NCBI GenBank assembly: GCA_025201375.1 | Contig: JAIWZP010000008.1 | Span: 372,001 to 436,000 of the forward strand | Source of the DNA: Gongronella butleri | Taxonomy: Eukaryota > Mucoromycota > Mucoromycetes > Mucorales > Cunninghamellaceae | Direction: 5' to 3' | DNA length: 64,000 nucleotides | Shown: one piece after another, positions 55,996-64,000 of the stretch | How the letters are laid out: the number at the start of each line of letters is the position of its first letter | How positions within the stretch are numbered: position 1 is the stretch's first letter | Made by a program: the position numbers and the translations under genes | Notes under the pieces: model-generated | Told to the model about the DNA's origin: nothing | Seen by the model: only the letters and a program-made list of their open reading frames with translations | Databases searched by the model: none

Positions 55996-56315
55996 CATTT
56001 GCTCAGGGGTCACACATTTCAATCTCAGAAGATGCCAAATTTGGGAAATTTTGAACTCCGGGTGATCAATGCATCCCAAACAGGTAACTCCGACAATTTG
56101 CTATTGGCAGACGAAATGACAGGTCGCCCAAGCAAGCTTAAGAAAAAAGCCCAAAGAGTGACGCATGAACGCCGATCGACTGAAAACAGTGCCTACTTTG
56201 GTTACAATTTTTTCACCAATTCATGTTGTTTGACCATATCAAAACGGAAATTTTGGATTGCATGGAAACAGTTTTTATTTTTTCATTTTTTCACAGTATT
56301 TTTATTTTTCACATT
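55995..56315 (+). repeat. Dispersed repeat B, copy 2, right part
   Basis: Matches 31130-31430: CAGGGGTCACACATTTCAAT, ACTCCGGGTGATCAATGCAT, AACTCCGACAATTTGCTATT, GAAAAAAGCCCAAAGAGTGA and GGATTGCATGGAA, in order. Confidence 0.85.
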
Positions 56316-56479
56316 ACAGTAATAATTCTAGTCATTTTTGAAAACTTTGATTATTACACCAGTTTTGTTGGGCATTGATCGTGGTAGTAAAACTGCGCTC
56401 ATTCGACAAAGCATAGGTTTTTTTTTCATACTGTAGGTTCGTACAGTAATACAAGCTGTTGCCTTTTGTCCGGTTTGTG

Positions 56480-56970
56480 GCGTCCCCTACCGAGCAAATC
56501 GATGGTTTTGATGATTGATGAAGCATTTGTAGATTTGAATTTGCGAGCGCGCAGAGTTTGCCCATCCGTACATCCAAGCAGGAACAAAATGTCACTTGAA
56601 CGCGCCTCTTTCCAATACAGTTCTAGCGCGAATTTAAATCCCCCAAACGAATACAGTATCAAACTTGACGAGTTTGGGCTTAAATTGTATGTACAGTATG
56701 TGAATTTTTTTTCGAATATGATAAAACACAGTACTGTACTGTATTCGAAAACGGCTCGATCATTCCCGATTTTTAATGGTTTTTTTCTGAAATGAGATGC
56801 GCTGCCAATACTGTAGTAGGCCTCTACAGTATTGCAACAAGATTTAATAGTGCTGCTGCTGGCAATCGTCAGGGCGAGATGAGCAAAAACAAGGTTATAC
56901 AGTATCATAATTGCTCAAATGTAATTTTTTTGGTCCCCGTGCGCGGCGGACCGACACGCATTCATAAATC
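56480..56970 (+). repeat. Local repeat C, copy 1
   Basis: Direct duplicate of 57466-57870. Shared: CCGAGCAAATCGATGG / CCGAGCAAATGGGTGA, GCAGAGTTTGCCCATCCG / GCAGATTTTGCCCATCCG, TCTTTCCAATA, ACTTGACGAGTTTG / ACTCGACGAGCTTTG, GGGCGAGATG and GGCGGACCGACACGCAT / GGCGGGATTGACACGCAT. Copy 1 is longer because of short TACAGTA-type insertions. Confidence 0.8.
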
Positions 56971-57465
56971 ACAATACTGTATCATTATTTACGCGCAAGC
57001 GAAGCACGACGCTGCTCAATGCGAAGACAATCGCAATAATGATGAAAGAAAAATCATTACTTGGATATAAAATGGACTGAATGAATTTACTGTATCCGCC
57101 AACCACGCATCGACTGCGGGAACCGCGGCCTCCTTTGACAAAATGTACTTTGCCATTCGCTTATTCGCTCATATGAACATTGGCCAATTTTTCGAGAAAT
57201 CACATTTTGGGACTTTTGATCATGCACATTCCGGGCAGTGATCATCAAGTCAGACACCATTAAATAAAAATGAATCCAGGCTGGCTCTCCAATGATCGTA
57301 AATTAAGCTTTAAGCACCAAGCAAGCCTGCGCTAAAAGATGTGGGATGCGCAATTGATGGCAAGCAATGCTGAATTTGCTTTTGTACGAGACATTCTGGA
57401 GGATCAAGCGATTGAATTGTTATTTTTTGGTTTTCTGTGTTCGAGCCTGTTGCACTTGTAGCGTC

Positions 57466-57799
57466 AGCTGCCGAGCAAATGGGTGAATTTGATGATTGAA
57501 GCATTTGAATTGATTTTGCGAGCGTGCAGATTTTGCCCATCCGCGCATCCAAGTAGGAACAAGTGTCACTTGAGTGCGTCTCTTTCCAATAGTGCGAGTT
57601 TAAACCCCCATTCGAATTCCAAACTCGACGAGCTTTGGCCGAATTATTAGTGAAAATAGCGAATCCTCGAATAAACTCGAAAACCGCTCGATCAACACCC
57701 GATTTTAATGATTTTCTGAACTGAGGTGAGCTGCCAAGATGCCTCTATTAGGGCGAGATGCGCAAAAAAAAAAAAAAAAAAAAAAAAAACAAGGTCGAT

Positions 57800-57838
<39 letters not shown>

Positions 57839-57870
57839 GCCCCGCCCGCGGCGGGATTGACACGCATAAA
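57466..57870 (+). repeat. Local repeat C, copy 2, overlapping the WD40-gene upstream region
   Basis: Same order as copy 1. Relative to copy 1 it lacks the TACAGTA insertions but has an A run grown from 5 to about 29 (57763-57790) and a T run grown from about 8 to over 35 (57800-57838). It ends about 90 bases before the WD40-gene start codon. Confidence 0.8.
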
Positions 57871-57956
57871 AAAAAAAGGTGATTGTCGGGGAAGACTGGA
57901 CATCTTTTTTCAGCTTCTTTGGTTCCAGCGTGTTGCTTATTGGATCTACGGTCCCC

Positions 57957-58121
57957 ATGCTTCCAGCGTCTCTGTTTAGTGCGTCCACGCTGACACAAAA
58001 GCAAAAAGGTAAGCTTCGCGCGCGTGCTGTGTCTGTGCATGTCTTTTGTCTTGTGAGCGTGTTTGTACCTTTTAAACAAGAGTGTTTGTCGCGTTGTGGC
58101 CATTTTTCTGCTTGTTGATCC

Positions 58122-58156
<35 letters not shown>

Positions 58157-60569
58157 GGTGGTGTGCTAGGCAAGAGTAGCAGCAAAGTCGATGGCGGCGC
58201 GGGTCATTCGTCGCGGTCGCCGTTTGGGTCGGTGGTGGCGATGAACGAGGGTAGTGGAACGAGCGATAATGACGATTCGGACAGCAGCAGCGCAAGCAGC
58301 AGCAGTGGCAGTGACAGCGACCGCAACCTATCCGAATTGGTAGACGGCACGCCTATTCAAATGATGGCCAAGGCGCAGAGCAATATTGCACAGCTAGTTA
58401 AACAGGTAAAATAGTTAAAAAAAAAAAAAAAAAAGCTAGAAAATCACACGCGTGCGCCCTCTGACACGTCGCTTTCGCGTTTTTTATTATTATTATTTTT
58501 TTGATAGATTCAGCGCAATCGTGATAAGCGGCGCAAGTACATGAAAAAGATGCGTGCATTGGATCGGCTGAATGACCGAGATTGTCGGCTGCTGGACAGC
58601 AATTCACAGCAATTGCAGCATTGGATTGCGCAGCTGCATCAGCAAAGCATGCAGCCTGTGTCCGCGGCTTCGCCAGCGTCGCATAAAAAGCAGCGCAAAC
58701 GCAAGCACAGCCACGACAACGCGTCGCACGCGTATTTTGCACCACCGCCATTGCCAATGGCGTCGTCGTCGTCGCTGTCGGCTTCCACCAACGCGTATCC
58801 TGCACCGCCCGCGCCACAGGCATCTTCTCTCGCTTTTTACCCCATGCCGCCAGCCGCCGCGACGTCGGATGCGACCGCAAACCACTTTTACGACCAAACA
58901 GCGCCGGCCATGGCATCCGAGGCACCTGACGGCAAAGCCATGCGCAAGAACATTGGCACCATTGTCATGCCGCCCAAGCCGGGGCTACAGCACCATCAAC
59001 ACCTCATCCCTCCAGGCCCTGCTTCGTCTTCTCCCGCCACTACCACGCCATCCACAGCCCCAATTCCTGGACATGATGCCCAGGGCTACTTTGATCAGTC
59101 GCGCTTCACCATGTTCTCGCGTCGCTCCACGCTCGCGGAAATCTCGTTTCAAAAAAAGCCACGTGGCCTCTTTTGCACGCCTTTTACGTCGGATCCCACC
59201 TTTGGCAAATTCATGGCCACCACCGCCTTGGATGGGTAAATTGTCAATGGAAATGAGAGTAAATGGGAGGGGGGAGGGAAAGCTTCATGACGTTTTTTTT
59301 TTTTCTTTTGCTCAGTGAATTGCGCATTTGGAACTTTCGCACGAGGTCGCTTGTCAAGCAGGTGAATGATGCCAACAAGGTACTTGTGCCTGAACACGGC
59401 ACTTTTAGCGATGGGTGTTGGATGAGGCCAGATGTGTTTGTGACTGCGGTGGACACGGCATCCAAGGCACCTGTCGTGATTGTCCAATTGAAGAATCGAA
59501 GCGGTGAAATGGACGTTGTTGCTCAAAAAGCCGTGGCCCCCAGCGAGTTGAAGCCCATTGCTGCCATGACATGCGTCACTGGCCATCGGATGGGCCCCTC
59601 TGTTGTGGCGCTCGCCGACACTGAGAAAAAAATGGTACAAAAAAAAAAAAGAGGGCGTGAAAGCGAGAACAAGCGGAAAATTGATCTCGTTCCCTTTTTT
59701 TTCATCTAGTCGCTCTTTGCATTGCGCACAAACCAAGGGAAATGCACGCTCGAGCAGATCATGTCGCCGACACCGACCGGCCAAAAGAACCTGATCATGT
59801 CGTTGGTCAATGACAAGTACAATGGCCGTCTGTATTCGGGCAGCCTGGACAAGTCGCTCATTGCCTGGGACATTGAGACGGAAAATGTGGTCAATACGCG
59901 CCGCTTCGCGTCTCCTGTACGTTTCCCTTCCCCCCAATGGATCTTTTGTCTCATTTTTTTCCTGTTTCTTATTAGATTCGCCATGTGATGCAAGCAAAGC
60001 ACGACCCCAACCTGTGCCTCGTCTCGTAATTGGATTATTTCCTCCCTTTTTTTTTTTTTGGACGCGCTGACGCGCCATTTTTTTTTTTCAAATAGCCATC
60101 TCAGCGACGCGAATCAATTTGCCATTGTCGATAGCCGCCAGCACCATGCGTCGGTGTGTACCTTTGGCCGGCCCGAGCCTGGCAAGCAGCGACGCCACGC
60201 GAACCCTGACTGGCACAGCAATGGCTTCACCATTGTGTCCCCTGGATTTGATGCGGAACGCATCTATTTCTGGTAAAATTCAGTGAAGCGCAATCGTACG
60301 GGCCATTGGACACTCATCCTTTCTTGTAACAGGGACATCCGGTACGCGCCCTCCAAGTCGACGGAAAGCTTTTACTACTCGGAAGCATGTAAAGACGCGT
60401 AGATGAAAAAGAAAAAAAAATGGAGGAAAAATGATTCACATTTTGTTTCTTCTTGTTTTTAGCGCATGGCTATGCGAGCAGCTGCACATTTGTGCCTGAA
60501 AGCAACACGGTGGTGTCGATGACGACAAAGCGCTTCTTGTCGTGGATCGATTATTCGCCCATGGATTAA
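57957..60569 (+). CDS. WD40-type beta-propeller protein with a coiled, disordered N-terminus
   Basis: Nine exons: 57957-58008, 58170-58405, 58508-59235, 59316-59634, 59710-59916, 59976-60025, 60096-60272, 60333-60388, 60463-60569; 643 residues, all in frame. Residues 20-95 are Ser/Asp-rich, 96-150 a basic helix (IQRNRDKRRKYMKKMRALDR), then Pro/Ala-rich disorder. From about residue 320 blade-like units appear: KFMATTALDGELRIWNFRTR, LYSGSLDKSLIAWDIETENV, GFDAERIYFWDIRY and VVSMTTKRFLSWIDYSPMD, that is GS-D-x(5)-W-D type repeats. The family is not resolved, and partners are likely chromatin or transcription factors given the basic helix (inference). An upstream in-frame ATG at 57879 is possible. 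Confidence 0.8.
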
Positions 60570-60999
60570 AAGCAACACTGTTTGAGAGCCATTGTGAATA
60601 AATTTAAAGCAATTTGGATCATGAAAAAGAGATACATAAGCTTTTTAAATAAAATATAAATAGGGGCGTCGAAAAAAAGGGGAGAGTGTGTACTATGAGA
60701 GGCAAGAGTGACAAAGAGATACACGAAAAAAAAAGAAAGTATAAAAAAAAAGAGGATGACACGATTGGCAAGACAATTCAGCACGAAAGAGAGGGTGGGT
60801 AAGAATGATGAGGAGGTGGGGGGAGAGGAGGGTGAAGAGATGGGCAAGACAATTGGTATCCAAACAAGACGAAAAAGCAAGAAAAAATGAGAGCGAGAGA
60901 GAGACCGAGGAGATTTTGGGCCCGTGTGTGGAAGGAAAAAAAATAAAAAGAGTGTTGGCCTCTCTTTCGCTCTTTTTTTTTACATTCTTTTTGCACTTT
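60570..60999. other. Convergent 3' flanks, purine-rich
   Basis: 430 bases between the WD40-gene stop and the KH-gene stop. AATAAA-like GAATAAATTT at 60596; 60700-60950 is GA-rich. No gene. Confidence 0.45.
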
Positions 61000-62629
61000 T
61001 TAGTCCTGTTGAGGCTGTTCTTCTTCTTCAATAATGTCTTCTTGAATGACGCCTTGCAGACGGCGCTCCTTTTCGGACTCGAGCTGGCCGTAGAGCAGGT
61101 AAAGGGCGCGCTCATTGGCCTCTGCAGTGCCCTGGATGGTGAACATGCGCTCGCCAGTCTCATCGTGGGGCAGCTTAGCGATGGAGATACGGGAGCCCGA
61201 CAAGCGGCGGATGTCGGATATCTTTGAGCCAGCCTTGCCAATGATGCAGCCGACCATGTCGCTAGGGATGGAGATGTGCTGGGTGCGGATGTTTGGGTCG
61301 TCGGTGAGGAGGGGCGTGGAGGGATTGCTGTTGTTGTTGGCGCTGTTATTGTTGTTATTGTTGTTATTGTTGATGGCGTTGGAGGTGGAGCGGCGATTGG
61401 GGTTGGCGGACGCAGGGCTCGAACCATTCAGGGCGGGGTGGAAATCGGCGCCGTTGCCTGTGCGGGGAAGGGAGGGGCGGCGGTGATGATGATCGGCGCC
61501 ATTGAGAGCTGCATTGGGGTTGGCGGCTTGCTGCGAGGCGGGCGAAACGGGGCCACCGGCTTGCGGGGCCTGCTGCGCCTGGACGACACTGGCCTTGCTG
61601 GGGTTGTACAGGATCGTGCCGAACGCGCGGTCCTTGTCCTCAATTAAACAATGGCCAATTTCGAGCATGGCAAGGCGGATGCCCTCCACCGTGCCGCGCA
61701 CCTCCACAACACGCTCCGTGCTCTGAGGCAGAAGCGCCTTGGATGCCGTCATACGCACACCAGACGTGTCTTGGATGTGCTTGATCTTGGCCCCCTGGCG
61801 GCCAATCACCGTGCCCATCAAATTGTGCGAAATCAGCAAACGGATCGTCACCATCGCATCCGCGCTCACACGCACAGGTAGAGGCGACACGGGCGCAGAG
61901 CCAGGCGTGATCGGGTTCTCCAAAAGCGTCTGCGCCATCAGCGAATACGCCTAAATGTCGGAACAAAAACAGCAAAAATCAACATCAAACACGACCAAAA
62001 ATTGAAAAAAAAAACGAGCAAAAAAAAAAAAAGAGGGACGGATGCTTACCTTGGCCACGCCCTCGAGCGAGCCCGTGATGGTCAAAACGCGGTCATGGAT
62101 GCCTTGCACAACCTTGGACACGCCGGCCTTGACGCCAGTGATGTCGCGTAATTCAGCCACATTTTTGCCACCTGCGGCCAAAACAAAAAAAAAATTGTGA
62201 GTAAACAATCATGCCATAGGCAGGGCCCATGGTTGCCCCCCCCATCGTCGTTTTCGCTCTCAATTGGTCTCTTTTTGTTGTCTTTTGCCCTCTTTTGCCC
62301 TCTTTTTGAATCAATTGGCCCATTGACCCCTTTTTTTGCTGGCACCTCTGTGGGATGCGACAATTGGGTCCATGGAGGGGCAATTGGGGGAGCAATTGAG
62401 GGACAATTGCGAACAATCGCAAGAAATCACGCTCTTTTTTCCTGTGTTTTTTTTTTCTTTTTTTACCTTTGCCGATGATGACACCGGCTTCCTTGGTGGA
62501 AACGAGAGCGCGCAGGGTGAGCAAGCCATCAGCGTCATCTTGCGACACGCTGGAAGCATCCTGTGAAAAGGGAGAGGGCTCGGCGAAGCGTTCATCGACG
62601 AGTTCATTATTGTTGGAAGGTTGAGACAT
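61000..62629 (-). CDS. Three-KH-domain RNA-binding protein (PCBP/Hek2/Rnc1 type)
   Basis: Three exons: 62629-62467, 62171-62050, 61950-61000; 411 residues. KH1 (about 38-95) has the GxxG loop IIGKGGKNV exactly at the first intron. KH2 (about 120-190) has VIGRQGAKIKHIQDTSGVRM, and KH3 (about 305-375) has CIIGKAGSKISDIRRLSGSR. The KH1-KH2-spacer-KH3 order, with a low-complexity spacer (Asn runs, Pro/Ala), is that of poly(C)-binding proteins and yeast Pbp2/Hek2, which regulate mRNA stability or localisation. The C-terminus is acidic (EEEEQPQQD). The start is the first ATG in a T-rich context. RNA targets unknown. Confidence 0.9.
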
Positions 62630-63238
62630 GGTTGAGAGTCTAATTGGATAACAAAAACACCAAAAAAAAAAAAAAAAAAACAGGTCAGACGTGAGTCAAA
62701 AGCAGCGAATAGCCAAAAACAAGAGAGGGCAGCCAGGATGACGCCAACTTACGACACGTAAAGGAGACGAAGAGTGAATAAAGGTCAGTGTGCGAGTGGT
62801 GTGGGTGAAAAAAAATAAAATAGATGAAAGAGAAGCAAGAATGTCGAGTTGGGTGGGAAAATACGAAATCGACAAGGAAAGATGGGAAAAAGGACGAGCG
62901 AAAAGAAAGAGAGCGAGAGGCGGGGAAAAGGCGAGCGAGTGAGAAAGCGAGTGAGAGAGAAGAAAAAAAGGGAAAGGGTTGAGACAAAAGAAGAAGAACA
63001 ACCGGGAAAAAAGTGGAGAGGAAAGGGACGAAAAAAAGTGGGGATGAGAGATGAAAAAGAAAAAAAAGGGCCAAGAAGAAACAGAAAAAAAAAAAAGAGC
63101 GCAACACCCTTTTTTTTGCGTGTTTCTTTTTTTTTTTTTTTCTTGTGTGTGTGACGTCTTTGCCTTTTTTGGCATCATGCTCTCTCAATTGGCCAATAAC
63201 CATTCATAATTGATGTTTCAAGCGCTTTTTACATTTAT
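62630..63238. other. Strand-biased purine tract upstream of the KH gene
   Basis: About 600 bases. 62820-63100 is nearly all purine on the plus strand (GAAAAAGG, GAGAAGA), hence a pyrimidine-rich leader for the minus-strand KH gene. An intron in the 5' UTR is possible (ACCTG-like acceptors near 62690). No gene. Confidence 0.45.
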
Positions 63239-63897
63239 TTATTGTTCATCCATGGCGTCGTCATTGCTACTGGAGGGGACACCCTTTTCTACAAATTGCT
63301 CATCCTCGTCCATCTCTTCATCATCTTCCTGCTCTGGCGCCTGCTCAATCATGGTATTCAAAAAGAACTCGGCAATCTCCTCGAAATTGCGTTGCTGTGC
63401 TTCGTAGATCGCCGTTTTGCCCGCCTCGTTCTTGATCTACATTGAAAAAAATGAGCCCAATGCCTACTTTTTCTCTTTTTTTTATTAATGTGTTTACCGT
63501 GCAGTCGGCACCTCGCGTCACCAGGAGCTTGACGACGTCTGTGTGGCCGTTCAACGCGGCCCAATGCAGTGGCGTGTTGCCCAATTCATTCTGAACATTC
63601 ACAGACGCCTTGACCTTGTCGTCGCCCAGCTTGGCCACCTCGTCCAAGATGAATTGCACGATATCTGGATGTGAAAAAAAGAGTCTATGAGCTGTTTTGC
63701 GCTGACATGTTGCGGCATATTGCTCATATTGCACTTTTACCCAAGTGATTGTTGGCGCTGGCCATGTGCAGAGCCGTGTTGCCCGACTCGTCCTTGGTCA
63801 CATAATACTCGGGTGGGCTGTTAGACTGCTTGAGATCGTCTATTTCGCCGTATCGTGCACAATAGATAATGTCTTCAATCACTTCTTGGGTCGCCAT
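63239..63897 (-). CDS. Ankyrin-repeat protein resembling Yar1
   Basis: Three exons: 63897-63741, 63664-63498, 63436-63239; 173 residues. Ankyrin units: residues 1-30 (EVIEDIIYCARYGEIDDLKQ), 38-60 (DESGNTALHMASANNHLGDI), 75-100 (NELGNTPLHWAALNGHTDVV, KLLVTRGADCTI) and 108-135 (NEAGKTAIYEAQQRNFEEIA). The acidic C-terminal tail (EQEDDEEMDEDEQ) and total length match Yar1, the chaperone that keeps ribosomal protein S3 soluble before assembly. The role is by family resemblance. Introns split repeats 2/3 and 3/4. Confidence 0.82.
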
Positions 63898-64000
63898 GCT
63901 GTCCAAACACACAAAAAAAAAAAGAGAAAAAGAAAAAAAAAAGCTGACTGCGACGCACGCAGAAAAAAAGATCAAGCCTCTGTGATTGAATCTCCGCTCA
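63898..64000. other. Upstream edge of the ankyrin gene
   Basis: 103 bases, A-rich, reaching the window end. No feature can be read. Confidence 0.3.

Noticed and set aside
1..64000. CRISPR arrays, tRNA or rRNA genes
   Set aside because: No spaced repeat array of CRISPR type. No cloverleaf with a proper GGTTCGANNCC box was found by eye; isolated GGTTCGA strings (for example near 10651) lack partners. A tRNA-finding program would settle this.

Overview
The window is nuclear DNA of a fungus, most likely an early-diverging lineage such as Mucoromycota (inference). The grounds are many short GT-AG introns (about 40-110 bases), AATAAA-like 3' signals, compact genes, and a gene set that mixes yeast-type housekeeping proteins (PAPS reductase, EMG1, a mitochondrial ferredoxin, a YAR1-like ankyrin protein) with SMG8, a nonsense-mediated-decay kinase partner that common ascomycete models lack. 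I saw no bacterial operons, CRISPR array, rRNA or tRNA gene.

Layout. 0-16.9 kb: a low-complexity protein (-), PAPS reductase (-), the HEAT-repeat PP4 subunit PP4R1 (+), SMG8 (+), and a PhnP-like metallo-hydrolase (-) converging on SMG8 with 38 bases between the stops. 17-30.3 kb: a PQ-loop membrane protein (-), acyl-CoA-binding protein (-), epoxide hydrolase (+), an unknown protein with a SAM-like helical region (+), a small lysine-rich protein (-) and a large F-box protein (+). 33.2-40.8 kb: S-formylglutathione hydrolase (-), a proline-rich unknown (+) and the PP4 subunit PP4R3/SMEK (-). 45-51 kb: ferredoxin (+), a small secreted cysteine-rich protein (-), EMG1 (+) and a Nudix-like protein with a broken Nudix box (-). 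58-64 kb: a WD40-type protein (+), a three-KH RNA-binding protein (-) and an ankyrin protein (-). Exon joins were placed by eye. Every multi-exon gene given as a confident model keeps an open frame across all its junctions.

Gene-poor stretches at about 18.5-21.1, 30.3-33.2, 42.1-45.2 and 51-57.9 kb are filled by old dispersed repeats. I could define four families by comparing parts of the window with each other (A, B, C, D), a Ty3/gypsy-like integrase relic with a frameshift, and a 1.6 kb insertion whose ends are built from CAGGTC/GACCTG arrays and which interrupts a copy of repeat B.

Three sequence-level phenomena stand out. Many introns carry a long A-run just after the donor and a T-run just before the acceptor, so that the transcript could fold into an A-U helix pairing the two splice sites. 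Paralogous repeat copies differ by small insertions of a near-palindromic TACTGTA/TACAGTA motif. Paralogous repeat copies also differ by large expansions of A and T homopolymers. Two regulatory subunits of the same phosphatase (PP4R1 and PP4R3) lie 27 kb apart.
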